From the NCBI GenBank assembly GCA_002305575.1, contig DBPP01000004.1, forward strand, positions 6,377 to 70,376: a DNA stretch of 64,000 nucleotides, in the 5' to 3' direction. The DNA comes from Ruminococcaceae bacterium UBA1417 (GTDB lineage: Bacteria; Bacillota; Clostridia; Oscillospirales; Acutalibacteraceae). The notes below the pieces were generated by a model that saw only the letters and a list, made by a program, of their open reading frames with translations, was not told where the DNA came from and did no database searches. Position 1 is the first letter of the stretch. Each line of letters begins with the position of its first letter. A program made the translations under genes and the position numbers. Positions 24,780 to 33,703 of the stretch are shown here, one piece after another.

Positions 24780-26051
24780 TTACAGGTTTTCCAAATAACC
24801 GGCCTGCAGCATGGACTGCGCGGCAAGGATGGCGCCGAGGCGGCCGCTGTTGAAGTTGACGCCGCCCTGCATCCACGCGGCGTACGGCTCGCGCAGCGGC
24901 GCATCTGCCGAAAGCTCGATCGAGGAACCGAGCGTGAACGACCCGGAGGCCATAATCACATCGCTGTCATAGCCGGGCATCGGGCTCGGCTCCGGCACGA
25001 CAAAGGAATCGACCGGCGCGCCATGCTGGATGCCGCGGACAAAGGCGCACAGCGCCCCACGTTCGCGCAGCTGCACAGCCTGGATGATGTCGGCGCGTGG
25101 TTCGTCGAAGTGCGGCGTGACATCATAGCCGAAGCGCGCGAAGAGCGCCGCCGTAAACACCGCGGTCTTGAGCGCCTCGCCCGTGACATTCGGCGCGTGG
25201 AACGTGCCCATAAACAGCTCGCGGTTGTTGCCGAGCGTGCAGCCGATCTCCCGGCCTGTACCCGGCGTGGTCAGCCGGTACGCACACATTTCGACAAGGT
25301 CGCGGCGGCCTGCGATATAGCCGCCGGTCGGCGCAATGCCGCCGCCGGGATTCTTGATCAGCGAACCGGCCATCAAATCGGCGCCGACGGCTGTCGGTTC
25401 AATCTTCTGCACGTACTCGCCGTAGCAGTTATCGACCATCACGATACAGCCGGGAGCGCGGCGCTTGGCAATCTCCGCGATGCGGCCGATTTCCTCTACA
25501 GAAAGCGACGGACGCAGGCTGTACCCGCGCGAGCGCTGGATATACACCATGCGGTGGCGCGGCGTAATCGCCGTTTCCATGGCCGCATAGTCCGGCGTAC
25601 CGTCCGGCAGCAGGTCGACTTGCTCGTAATGGATGCCGAATTCTTTCAGCGAACCGCAGCCGTCACCCGAAAGGCCGATAACGCCCTGTAACGTATCGTA
25701 CGGCATGCCGGTCACGGAAAGCATGGTGTCGCCCGGACGCAGCACGCCGAACAGCGCGACAGTCAGCGTATGCGTACCGCTGACGAAATTGTAGCGGCAG
25801 AGCGCATCCTCCGCACCAAGCGCATAGGCGTAGACTGCATCGAGCACGTCGCGCCCGCGATCACCGTAGCCGTAACCGGTCGTTGCGACAAAATGGCTCT
25901 CGCTGACGCCGGCGCGCATGAACGCCGCCTGCATCTTTTCCTGGTTGTACCGCTGCACCACAGCGATTTTTTCGAGATACGGCGCGGCCTCACCCTCCGC
26001 CGCCTCCGCCGCTTTCAGAATACGGCTGTCAATATTAAAAAACTCATACAT
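24780..26051 (-). CDS. Methionine gamma-lyase / aluminium-resistance family PLP enzyme
   Basis: A 423-residue PLP enzyme of the Met_gamma_lyase/aluminium resistance family (PF06838). YGYGDRGRDVLDAVYA, NFVSGTHTL and VDNCYGEYVQ are family segments, and GSLIKNPGGGIAPTGGYI carries the PLP-binding lysine. It probably cleaves sulfur amino acids, but true substrates are poorly known. The start is taken as ATG at 26051; an in-frame GTG at 26060 and an ATG at 26099 are possible alternatives, since a purine-rich stretch covers all of them. It is the last gene of the M42-M42-GNAT run. Confidence 0.88.
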   Translation of the reverse strand: MYEFFNIDSRILKAAEAAEGEAAPYLEKIAVVQRYNQEKMQAAFMRAGVSESHFVATTGYGYGDRGRDVLDAVYAYALGAEDALCRYNFVSGTHTLTVALFGVLRPGDTMLSVTGMPYDTLQGVIGLSGDGCGSLKEFGIHYEQVDLLPDGTPDYAAMETAITPRHRMVYIQRSRGYSLRPSLSVEEIGRIAEIAKRRAPGCIVMVDNCYGEYVQKIEPTAVGADLMAGSLIKNPGGGIAPTGGYIAGRRDLVEMCAYRLTTPGTGREIGCTLGNNRELFMGTFHAPNVTGEALKTAVFTAALFARFGYDVTPHFDEPRADIIQAVQLRERGALCAFVRGIQHGAPVDSFVVPEPSPMPGYDSDVIMASGSFTLGSSIELSADAPLREPYAAWMQGGVNFNSGRLGAILAAQSMLQAGYLENL

Positions 26052-26133
26052 CTTTTTCACCCCGTCCCCGCCCTGCGGAGACGTCCTTTCCCCGGGCATC
26101 CATCCGCACCGCAGCGCGGCAGGCCCGCAATTG

Positions 26134-26838
26134 TTATTTCAAAACACCCTCGCACCACGCACCGCAGGGCGCATAGCCGCACAGGGCATAAAAGCGTTCG
26201 TTTTCGCGCTCTGCACGCAGCACATAAGCGCGTCGTTCGCCAAGCTGCGATTCCACCGCCCGAAGCACCGCCCGTCCATAGCCGCGCCTGTGCCGGGACG
26301 GCAAGACACCGACGGCGGTGATCAGCGCGCTGCTGTCCGCGTAAACCGCTGCTGCGGCCGCGACCGCCGTGTTCTGCTCGCGGATTTCCGCCGCACACGC
26401 CGCATCGTGCCGCAGCCGATGTGAGAGATCGAGATAAAACGGTTCGAAATCGCCGACCATACCATTTGCAGCGAATACCGTGTACAGATCGCGCACAGAC
26501 GGCGCCGTCCGTTCCGTCTTGTGGCCCGCAAGCTGCTTTTGAAGCACAACACCGCGAGACAAAATCCGCAGGTCAAGCTTTTCCGCATTCCCTAAACTGC
26601 AAAACACACGCTCGGCGCCAACCGCGCCCAAAAACGCGCGTGTTTCATCGGCATTGGCCACTGTGCCTGCGATGCGCAGCACACCGTCAAGCTTGCCGTA
26701 CGCTGCCGTGTTGTCCGTCCAGAACTGCGCAAACGGCAGGGCAAAACCGTACGCCGCCGCAGTCGACAGAATCTGACAGCCAAAGGCCGAGCCACATCGC
26801 GGACGCAGCACCTCCATGCTTTCCGCGAGGCGGATCAT
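26134..26838 (-). CDS. GNAT family N-acetyltransferase
   Basis: A 234-residue protein. The C-terminal half holds the acetyl-CoA site: VGVLPSRHRRGYGRAVLRAV (V..xxRxxGxG) and ERENERFYALCGY. The N-terminal 120 residues show no clear domain and may be a diverged second GNAT lobe. The substrate is unknown. The ATG overlaps the stop of the upstream M42 gene by four bases (ATGA), which shows translational coupling. Confidence 0.8.
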   Translation of the reverse strand: MIRLAESMEVLRPRCGSAFGCQILSTAAAYGFALPFAQFWTDNTAAYGKLDGVLRIAGTVANADETRAFLGAVGAERVFCSLGNAEKLDLRILSRGVVLQKQLAGHKTERTAPSVRDLYTVFAANGMVGDFEPFYLDLSHRLRHDAACAAEIREQNTAVAAAAAVYADSSALITAVGVLPSRHRRGYGRAVLRAVESQLGERRAYVLRAERENERFYALCGYAPCGAWCEGVLK

Positions 26839-27866
26839 CCGACCAGCCCGCCCGCGATTTCCGCCATGAGCTGCGCAGTCAGGCGAATTGTATTTTCAAT
26901 GTCGATGACACACGCCATAGCGACTGGGCCGTGGATGTAGCGGCAGGGCACCGCAAGCGTGATGGTCTGCGCACCGGCTTTCGTCACGTGGATGACGCCC
27001 GCATCGTTGCTGCCCGCACTCGCTGTTTTCGGTTGACAGGCCATGCCGTTTTCCCGGCCAATTTCCAGCGCACGGCGGAAAAAGGCGCGAGAAAAAATCG
27101 TGCGCTTATCGATAAAGGCAACCGCCGGACCGCGGCCAAGATGGCAAACTGCATCGATCGGTTCCACGCCGGCCACATCGCCCGCCGTCGTACCCTCGAG
27201 CACAATGGCTGCGTCCGGCTCCACGATATACGCCGCAGTGCCGGCGCCGCGCAGGCCGATTTCCTCCTGTACGGAAAACACAAAGTACGTGTCAAATTCC
27301 AACGCCGTGCGCATCAGCTCGATCAGCACGAAGCAGCCGGTACGGTCGTCGAGCGCTTTCGCTTTAACCGTGCCGTGCGACACTTCAAAGAACGGCAAAA
27401 ATGAAGCATTGTCGCCGATCTGCACGACAGCTTCCGCTTCCGCCCGGGTCGACGCGCCGATATCGATCGCGAGCGCATCCACCGGAACCGACTTGACGCG
27501 TTCGTTTTCATCCATCAGGTGTACCGGTTTGGCGCAGATTACACCGGGAACCGCACCGTTCACGAGCACGGGACGCCCCGACAGAATTTCAGGGCGAATA
27601 CCGCCGATCGTCTGAAATTTGAGAAAACCGTCTTCCGTGATGTTCGTAACCACGAAACCCACTTCATCCATATGCGCGCAGAGCATCAACTTCTTCACAG
27701 GACGCTTTTGGCCCTGTTTGAACGCGACGATATTTCCAAGCGGTGTGACCTCGATCCGATCGGCCAGCGGGGTAATTTCTTTTAAGATCAACGCGCGGAC
27801 TTCGTCCTCTTCGCCGGACACGCCGATCGCCGTGCAGAGCTTTTCCAGAAGTTCCATATTTTCCAT
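26835..27866 (-). CDS. M42 family metallopeptidase (first copy)
   Basis: A 343-residue dinuclear zinc or cobalt aminopeptidase of family M42, probably trimming peptides in the cytoplasm as a large oligomer. Metal and catalytic motifs are visible: CAHMDEVGF (His, Asp), ALDDRTGCF (bridging Asp), SVQEEIGLRG (catalytic Glu pair), and the final ligand histidine in CRYIHGP. GGAGGAA precedes the ATG. It begins 3 bases after the stop of a second M42 gene, so the two copies are translated from one message. Confidence 0.92.
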   Translation of the reverse strand: MENMELLEKLCTAIGVSGEEDEVRALILKEITPLADRIEVTPLGNIVAFKQGQKRPVKKLMLCAHMDEVGFVVTNITEDGFLKFQTIGGIRPEILSGRPVLVNGAVPGVICAKPVHLMDENERVKSVPVDALAIDIGASTRAEAEAVVQIGDNASFLPFFEVSHGTVKAKALDDRTGCFVLIELMRTALEFDTYFVFSVQEEIGLRGAGTAAYIVEPDAAIVLEGTTAGDVAGVEPIDAVCHLGRGPAVAFIDKRTIFSRAFFRRALEIGRENGMACQPKTASAGSNDAGVIHVTKAGAQTITLAVPCRYIHGPVAMACVIDIENTIRLTAQLMAEIAGGLVG

Positions 27867-27869
27867 AGT

Positions 27870-28892
27870 TTATTCCTCCACCCCGTCCGTGATGTACGCC
27901 GCCAGTAGCCGCGCAATGTTTTCCATATCCTCGAGATCGCAGACCTCGGCTGGCGTGTGCATGTTGCGCTGCGGAATCGAAATTAACCCGCAGCGCACGC
28001 CGGCACGCGATACGCCAATCGTGTCGCAGTTTGTGCCCGTGCGGCCGCCCATGGCCTCGATCTGATAGGGAATGCCGCGCTGTCTTGCCAGCGCCACCAG
28101 GCGTTTGCTGATTTTTCGGTCAAGCGCGGCGGAAAAGCCGATCATGGGACCGCCGCCGAGTTCCGCCGGCAGTTCCGAGACGCCCGGCTGCTTCGCAAAG
28201 GAAACGTCCACCGCAATGGCCTCGGTCGGCTCGAGCGCATACGTGCGCAGTTTCGCCCCCTGTCCGCCGACCTCTTCGCGCGTGGAACAAACCACCAACA
28301 CGCAGCAATCGGAAAGCTTTTCCCGCACAAGCTGCGCTGCCCGGATGATACAGGCGCAGCCGGCGCGGTCATCGAGCGCCGTACCGGAGATTCGATTGCC
28401 GAGCAGCTTTCTGAGCGGATTCGTCAGCACCGCACGGTCGCCGACGGAGACGAGCTGTTCTGCTTGCGCGCGGCTGAGGCCGAGATCAATCGCCTGTTCG
28501 GAAACCGGCTTCATCTTCTCCGCATCGGCCTTGGCAAGGTGCGGCGGCAGTGTGCAGACCACCCCGGTCAGCGTCTCTTTGCCGTAGATGGTCACCGGAC
28601 TGCCCGGCATTGTACGGCAATCGACACCGCCGACGTTTGTCACACGCAGGAATCCGTTTTCATCGATGTTCGTAACGACCATGCCGATCTGGTCGATGTG
28701 CGCATCGAGCAAAATGCGGCGCCTGGCGTTTTGATCGCCCAGAACGCCCGTTACGCCGCTGAGCGCATCGGTATACACCGCGTCGCAAAACGAAAGTGCC
28801 GCTTCCGCCGCGCGAAACGCTTCTTCCTCACAGCCCGGCGTGCCATGCGCAGCGCACAGCGCACGCGTCAGGCCCTCTATTTCCTCATACAT
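27870..28892 (-). CDS. M42 family metallopeptidase (second copy)
   Basis: A 340-residue paralogue of the next gene in the operon. Motifs are DAHIDQIGMV, ALDDRAGCAC, STREEVGGQG and a late NMHTPAEV, which replaces the RYIHGP form seen in the other copy, so their substrate pockets may differ. The start at 28892 follows GGCGGGAA; the longer frame runs into the secG terminator. A possible promoter (TTTGGG, 16 bases, TATTAT) lies just upstream but is weak. Confidence 0.9.
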   Translation of the reverse strand: MYEEIEGLTRALCAAHGTPGCEEEAFRAAEAALSFCDAVYTDALSGVTGVLGDQNARRRILLDAHIDQIGMVVTNIDENGFLRVTNVGGVDCRTMPGSPVTIYGKETLTGVVCTLPPHLAKADAEKMKPVSEQAIDLGLSRAQAEQLVSVGDRAVLTNPLRKLLGNRISGTALDDRAGCACIIRAAQLVREKLSDCCVLVVCSTREEVGGQGAKLRTYALEPTEAIAVDVSFAKQPGVSELPAELGGGPMIGFSAALDRKISKRLVALARQRGIPYQIEAMGGRTGTNCDTIGVSRAGVRCGLISIPQRNMHTPAEVCDLEDMENIARLLAAYITDGVEE

Positions 28893-28940
28893 TGTTGTTC
28901 CCGCCTTTACTAACCATAATACTCCCCGTGGAGGGGGCCC

Positions 28941-28995
28941 AAACAAAACAAAAGCCCCGCATTCCGGCGAGCGGAAGCTCACCCAAAGCGAGGCC
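28941..28995 (-). terminator. Rho-independent terminator of secG
   Basis: On the minus strand GCCTCGC (28988-28994) pairs with GCGGGGC (28954-28960) around an inner GAGC/GCTC stem, then TTTTGTTTTGTTTGG. Confidence 0.75.
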
Positions 28996-29009
28996 TTTTT
29001 TCGCAGCTA

Positions 29010-29258
29010 TTATTTTGTGAAATACATGATGATGTTGATCGCAATGACCAGTGCGAAAAAGCCCAGCGCTATGAACTTCGTCCAGCGCGCGAGAAATGCA
29101 TCGATGGAGCGGGACTTATTCTTGGAAAGGAACGTATCCGCACCGCCCATCACCGCGCCGATGTTCTGCTGATGGCCTTCCTGCAAAAGGACAACGAGAA
29201 TGATCGCGATCGAGAACACAAGCAGAATGATTCCGAAAATAACTTCAACAACGCCCAT
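29010..29258 (-). CDS. secG: Preprotein translocase subunit SecG
   Basis: An 82-residue membrane protein. Two hydrophobic segments flank the conserved loop VVLLQEGHQQNIGAVMGGADTFL (family pattern LLQ...G......GG...F). SecG joins SecYE to speed protein export. The rnr and smpB genes that often follow secG in Firmicutes are absent here. It has its own promoter and terminator. Confidence 0.93.
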   Translation of the reverse strand: MGVVEVIFGIILLVFSIAIILVVLLQEGHQQNIGAVMGGADTFLSKNKSRSIDAFLARWTKFIALGFFALVIAINIIMYFTK

Positions 29259-29363
29259 GGTTTAACCTCCTTCTGCCAAAGCGATACCGCGCAGAAGGCT
29301 TTGGCGGTTGAGCCGCCACCTGCATGCGATGCCGCGTATAATCTTTCTGTTGATAGCTTTTCC

Positions 29364-29392
29364 ATCATAGCATAAAGCCGGTAAATTTGCAA
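29364..29392 (-). promoter_or_regulatory. Sigma-A promoter of secG
   Basis: On the minus strand TTGCAA (29387-29392) and TATGAT (29364-29369) are separated by 17 bases; the leader is about 100 bases. Confidence 0.65.
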
Positions 29393-29696
29393 CCACATTT
29401 TTTAGAAATTTCCCGCATAAGCGCCTTTTTGCGGGCCATAATACGAGTACGGCAATCACAGTCACGCGTTTGTGCGTCCCGGATCGAAGCGAACCGACGC
29501 TCAAAAAAGCGCCATGCGGCCGCCCCAAAGGACGGCAGACGGCAAAGATTCGGTACGGACTGTATGTTGCCTGCCCTTCGACAGAACATAATTCCAACAC
29601 GTTTTCATAACGGAGCTAAACCTGTTTGTGTCTCCCAAAAAGCGGGTTTGCCAACCGGTTCGACGGCCGGCAGCGCAGACAGACCGGCCGGAAAAA
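29393..29696. other. Gene-less stretch ahead of a strong terminator
   Basis: No reading frame here has a convincing ribosome binding site or protein-like composition. The segment lies between the secG promoter and a strong two-way terminator. It could hold a small RNA gene, but I do not recognise SRP RNA, 6S RNA, tmRNA or RNase P RNA motifs. Confidence 0.35.
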
Positions 29697-29773
29697 GCCA
29701 GCCCTCCGACGTTCATCCACCGATGAGCGGGAAAACATGGTGGATGGACGTTTTGCCGGAGGGCTGATTTTTT
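29697..29773. terminator. Strong bidirectional terminator
   Basis: AGCCCTCCG (29700-29708) pairs with CGGAGGGCT (29757-29765), and an inner CATCCACC (29714-29721) pairs with GGTGGATG (29739-29746). T runs follow on the plus strand (GATTTTTTG) and on the minus strand (GGCTTTTTCC). No annotated gene ends into it from the left. Confidence 0.8.
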
Positions 29774-29781
29774 GCCTGCCG

Positions 29782-29809
29782 TTGACATTTTTCCGCTTTC
29801 CCCTATAAT
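29782..29809 (+). promoter_or_regulatory. Sigma-A promoter of the MTA/SAH nucleosidase gene
   Basis: TTGACA (29782-29787) and TATAAT (29804-29809), both consensus, are separated by 16 bases. Confidence 0.85.
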
Positions 29810-29832
29810 TGAGAAAAAAGGAGGTGGAAAAC

Positions 29833-30534
29833 ATGGATTCAAAAATCGGCATTCTTTGTGCAGGCGACCGGGAACTAGCCCCGTTTCTGCCCTGCCTGCA
29901 AAACATGCGTATCGTAGAAAAAGCCATGCTAAAGATTCACGTGGGTAGCTTGAACGGCGTCCCTGTGGTCATGCTGTTCAGCGGCGCCTGTAAGGTCAAT
30001 GCAGCCATCGCCGCACAGATCCTGATCGATCACTTCGGCGTAGACACTATAATCAACGCCGGGACCGCCGGCGGTATGCATCCGGCACTTCAAATTCTGG
30101 ACACGGTCGTTTCTACGGAAGTTGCCTACCACGACATCGCCGGAAAAATTCTGACTGATTTTCATCCGTGGATGGACTCGGTTTGGTTTCAAGCTGATGC
30201 GCGGCTGCTCGCGCTTGCCCGTGCTGCTGCTGAAAAGCAGAACGCAGACCGGCCTGTACATTTTGGGCGCATGGTCACCGGTGAGGCCTTTATTGCAGAC
30301 AAAGGCCGGGATGCGATCAACACATCCTTTCAGCCGTTATCCGTGGATATGGAAACAGCCGCTGTCGCACATGTTTGCCATGTAAACGGCATCCCCTTCC
30401 TCGCTGTACGCACCATTACGGATACGGCCGATCACAGCGGCACCGGCCACTTCGAGCAAAACTGTGTGCAAGCTTCTACCCTCTCGAAAGATTTCGTGCT
30501 CGCACTGTTGGATGAAATGAAATTCAAAGCGTGA
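29833..30534 (+). CDS. mtnN: 5'-methylthioadenosine/S-adenosylhomocysteine nucleosidase
   Basis: A 233-residue PNP-fold nucleosidase that hydrolyses MTA and SAH to adenine and the thioribose product, recycling SAM by-products. IGILCAGDRELAPF, NAGTAGGMHP and SVDMETAAVAHVCH (active-site Met-Glu) are family signatures, and the catalytic aspartate lies in RTITDTADHS. The start at 29833 follows AGGAGGTGG at 5 bases. The leader is very short. It is monocistronic. Confidence 0.93.
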   Translation: MDSKIGILCAGDRELAPFLPCLQNMRIVEKAMLKIHVGSLNGVPVVMLFSGACKVNAAIAAQILIDHFGVDTIINAGTAGGMHPALQILDTVVSTEVAYHDIAGKILTDFHPWMDSVWFQADARLLALARAAAEKQNADRPVHFGRMVTGEAFIADKGRDAINTSFQPLSVDMETAAVAHVCHVNGIPFLAVRTITDTADHSGTGHFEQNCVQASTLSKDFVLALLDEMKFKA

Positions 30535-30613
30535 GCCGCGCATCGCCGCTTATATGGGGTTCGCTCCAAATCACAGTCTAAACTTCGGCCATTGGAGGCA
30601 AAAAATCCCACTG

Positions 30614-31375
30614 TCAAATCGTCGGCATGACGCGGCCGCCGGAAACGGAGAGAAACGCGCCGGTGATGAAATCGGAAAGCCCGCTCGCAAAGAACAGAAC
30701 GGCGTCCGCGATGTCTTCGTCATAGCCGCGCCGCCCCATCGGCACGCTGTCGACATAGTCGCCGCTGGTTACGGCGCCTGCGGCGCGCTCACGCTCCGTG
30801 ATCATCCAGCCGGGCGCCACCTGATTCACCGTGATGCCACGGCTGCCGACCTCTTTGGCAAACGAGCGGCACAAGCCGTCCAGCCCACGCTTTGCAGCGG
30901 AATACGCCGCCGCGCCAGGATCGCACCGCATGGCGCATTCGGTATTGATGACAACGAACTTTCCCGCGCCCTTTTCAAGCATCGCCGGCGCAAATGCCTT
31001 GAACATATACGTGTTGTGCATGACGGTCGAGGCAAACTGGCTGTAAAAATCCGCCGTATCCTGCTCCAGAATATCCTTCCACGCGTATTGGATCACGGCG
31101 TTGTTCACGACGATATCTGGACTGCCGAAGCGCGCGGCTTCGTCCCGCATGTGCAGAACGCTTTCGAAATCTGTGACGTCGGCCTGCACGGCTGCGGCGC
31201 GCGTGCCCGCTGCCGCAAGCGTTTGAACGAGCGACATCGCCTGTTCCCGATTTTGATGGTAATGTACGAGAATATCCGCGCCCGCCGCAGCAAGCCGGCG
31301 TACCATGACGCGGCCGAGCTGGCCGGAACCGCCCGTGACGAGCGCGATCTTTCCGCTGAGATCGATGGAAATCAT
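30614..31375 (-). CDS. SDR family oxidoreductase (FabG-like)
   Basis: A 253-residue short-chain dehydrogenase. The Rossmann motif TGGSGQLGR is at residues 15-23 and the catalytic tyrosine-lysine pair is in YSAAKRG, with serine-type position VINTEC replaced by Thr/Glu, which is unusual because the catalytic serine normally lies here. VNQVAPGW and GAFLSVSGG complete the fold. The substrate is unknown and it is not in a fatty-acid cluster. GGAGGAG lies 7 bases before the ATG; it follows the topoisomerase A gene by 41 bases. Confidence 0.85.
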   Translation of the reverse strand: MISIDLSGKIALVTGGSGQLGRVMVRRLAAAGADILVHYHQNREQAMSLVQTLAAAGTRAAAVQADVTDFESVLHMRDEAARFGSPDIVVNNAVIQYAWKDILEQDTADFYSQFASTVMHNTYMFKAFAPAMLEKGAGKFVVINTECAMRCDPGAAAYSAAKRGLDGLCRSFAKEVGSRGITVNQVAPGWMITERERAAGAVTSGDYVDSVPMGRRGYDEDIADAVLFFASGLSDFITGAFLSVSGGRVMPTI

Positions 31376-31416
31376 GCTGATTCTCCTCCTCCGTTTGCAC
31401 CGCAGCCGGCGCCTGT

Positions 31417-33651
31417 TTACATGGATATCTGCGCGTCACTGTGCTCCCCGCCATTCGGCAATGCGCCGAGCGCGGGGATTTTCTTTTTGAAGCGCGCCGG
31501 ATTTTGCAGGTCGCCCTCACGATAGACGACGGCCTTCAAAACGCGCTGTCCCTTTTTGAGCGTCATCGCTGCGACGCCCTGTGTGTTTTTCGTCGTTTTC
31601 GGCGCAATCGGCCCCGTATTGAACAGCAGCATGCGGCCACTCGACGATGTCAGCAGTACGTCGCAGTCCTCGGCAATCTGGATCGCCGCGACAAGCGGCG
31701 ATTTATCCGAATACGCATTTACGAGCTTACGCCGGTTTGTCTTTGTGCTGTAGGCAGCAAGCTCCACCTTTGCGACCTTGCCGTTTTCAAAGACAAACAG
31801 CATGTAGCCGCTGTAATCCGTCGTGACCGCCAGCGCCGCTGCGTTTTCGCCTTCTTCCATCTGCACGCGCGCCGGGATATATTCGCCCATCACACTCGCC
31901 TTGGTATCGGCAAAATCCGACGCGCGCATCTTGTAGACCTGCGCCCGATCGGAGAAAAACAGAAGTTCCGCCGCGTTGGTCGCCTCCAGCTGATCCACAA
32001 TGGCGTCGCCCTCCTTGAGCTTCTGTTCACCGCCCATGCGCAGAGAAAGCGGCGTGATTTTCTTGAAATAGCCTTCCTGTGTAAAGAACAGATTCACCGG
32101 ATAATCAGGGATCTCCTCAACCGGCTCCTCCTCGCGAATCTCATCGGCATAGAGGATCAGGCTGCGGCGCGGCTGGCCGTACTTTCCGGCGATGCCCGAA
32201 AGCTCGCGCGCGATGATCGTCTTGATGCGCGACTTGGATGCGAGGATCGCTTCAAGCTCGCGGATCTCCGCTTCAAGGCTCTCGATTTCCTCGGTGCGCT
32301 TCAGAATAAATTCGCGGTTCAGGTGGCGCAGCTTGATCTCCGCCACATATTCGGCCTGCACTTCGTCGATGCCAAACCCAATCATGAGGTTTGGCACAAC
32401 TTCGCTTTCCTCCTCGGTCTCCCGCACGATGCGAATCGCCTTGTCGATGTCCAGTAAAATCGTTTTGAGGCCGTACAGGAGATGAAGCTTTTCCTTCTTC
32501 TTCGAAAGGTCGAAATGCGTGCGGCGGCGCACACATTCGATGCGGAACGCCGTCCACTCCTCGAGCAGCTCGCGCACGCCGAGTACACGCGGCACGCCGG
32601 CAATCAGCACGTTAAAGTTGCAGGCAAAACTGTCTTCCAGCGCCGTCATTTTAAACAGGCGCTGCATCAGCTTGTCCGGATCCGTGCCGCGCTTGAGATC
32701 GATCGTGATCTTGAGTCCATCGAGACCCGTCTCGTCGCGGATATCCGTCAGCTCCTTGAGCTTGCCCTGTTTCACGAGATCGACCACTTTTTCGACAATT
32801 GCCTCAATTGTGGTTGTCGGCGGGATCTGCGTGATGTCGATGCAGTTTTCGCCCTTGTCATACGTGTACCGCGCGCGCACGCGGATGCTGCCGCGCCCGG
32901 TTTTGTAGATCTGCTCCATCGCCGCGCGGTCGAAGATAATCTGTCCGCCACCCGGAAAATCCGGCGCCTGCATCGTCGTAAACAGGTCATGCTTCGGATT
33001 GCGCATCAGCTCGATCGCCGTCTGGCAGACCTCTGCGAGGTTAAACGGACAGATGGACGACGCCATGCCGACCGCGATGCCGGTATTCGCGTTGACGAGC
33101 ACCGACGGGAATGCCGCAGGCAGCAGCGTCGGCTCCTGCATCGTGCTGTCGTAGTTGTCTACAAAATCGACGGTATCCTTGTCAATATCGCGGAACAGCT
33201 CGCGGCAGATGGGATCGAGCCGCGCCTCGGTATAGCGCGATGCGGCCCAGGCCATGTCGCGCGAATAGAATTTGCCGAAATTGCCCTTGGAATCGACATA
33301 CGGGTGCAAAAGCGCCTCATAGCCGCGCGAAAGACGCACCATCGTATCGTAGATGGCGGCATCGCCGTGCGGGTTCAATTTCATCGTCTGGCCGACGATG
33401 TTGGCGCTCTTTGTGCGCGCCGAACCGAGCAGGTTCATTTTATACATGGTATAGAGCAGCTTGCGGTGTGATGGTTTGAAACCGTCGATTTCCGGAATTG
33501 CGCGCGACAGGATGACACTCATCGCATACGGCATGAAGTTCTGCCGTATGGTATCGTTGATGTCCTGCTCGACAATTTCGCCCGCGCCCGCGATAAACCC
33601 CTGCATCTTCGTCGTATTCTCGCGTCTCGACTGCTGTTTTTTTCTCGCCAT
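31417..33651 (-). CDS. Type IIA topoisomerase subunit A (ParC/GyrA-like)
   Basis: A 744-residue DNA cleavage subunit. SRAIPEIDGFKPSHRKLLYTM and KSANIVGQTMKLNPHGD are the winged-helix (quinolone-determining) region, and the active tyrosine is in AASRYTEARL. The C-terminal blades are present, but the GyrA box (QRRGGKG) is not, which fits a decatenating topoisomerase IV more than gyrase. Sequence around the active site departs from canonical GyrA and ParC in many places. It lies 52 bases behind the subunit B gene, so the pair is cotranscribed. Confidence 0.88.
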   Translation of the reverse strand: MARKKQQSRRENTTKMQGFIAGAGEIVEQDINDTIRQNFMPYAMSVILSRAIPEIDGFKPSHRKLLYTMYKMNLLGSARTKSANIVGQTMKLNPHGDAAIYDTMVRLSRGYEALLHPYVDSKGNFGKFYSRDMAWAASRYTEARLDPICRELFRDIDKDTVDFVDNYDSTMQEPTLLPAAFPSVLVNANTGIAVGMASSICPFNLAEVCQTAIELMRNPKHDLFTTMQAPDFPGGGQIIFDRAAMEQIYKTGRGSIRVRARYTYDKGENCIDITQIPPTTTIEAIVEKVVDLVKQGKLKELTDIRDETGLDGLKITIDLKRGTDPDKLMQRLFKMTALEDSFACNFNVLIAGVPRVLGVRELLEEWTAFRIECVRRRTHFDLSKKKEKLHLLYGLKTILLDIDKAIRIVRETEEESEVVPNLMIGFGIDEVQAEYVAEIKLRHLNREFILKRTEEIESLEAEIRELEAILASKSRIKTIIARELSGIAGKYGQPRRSLILYADEIREEEPVEEIPDYPVNLFFTQEGYFKKITPLSLRMGGEQKLKEGDAIVDQLEATNAAELLFFSDRAQVYKMRASDFADTKASVMGEYIPARVQMEEGENAAALAVTTDYSGYMLFVFENGKVAKVELAAYSTKTNRRKLVNAYSDKSPLVAAIQIAEDCDVLLTSSSGRMLLFNTGPIAPKTTKNTQGVAAMTLKKGQRVLKAVVYREGDLQNPARFKKKIPALGALPNGGEHSDAQISM

Positions 33652-33703
33652 GTCTTCCCTCCTTATCTTTCAAATGGGAGCCGCCGCAGCGGGTCCGGCC
33701 CCG

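Noticed and set aside
29387..29842. Short frames on both strands between secG and the nucleosidase gene
   Set aside because: No ribosome binding sites, poor composition, and one runs through the strong terminator.
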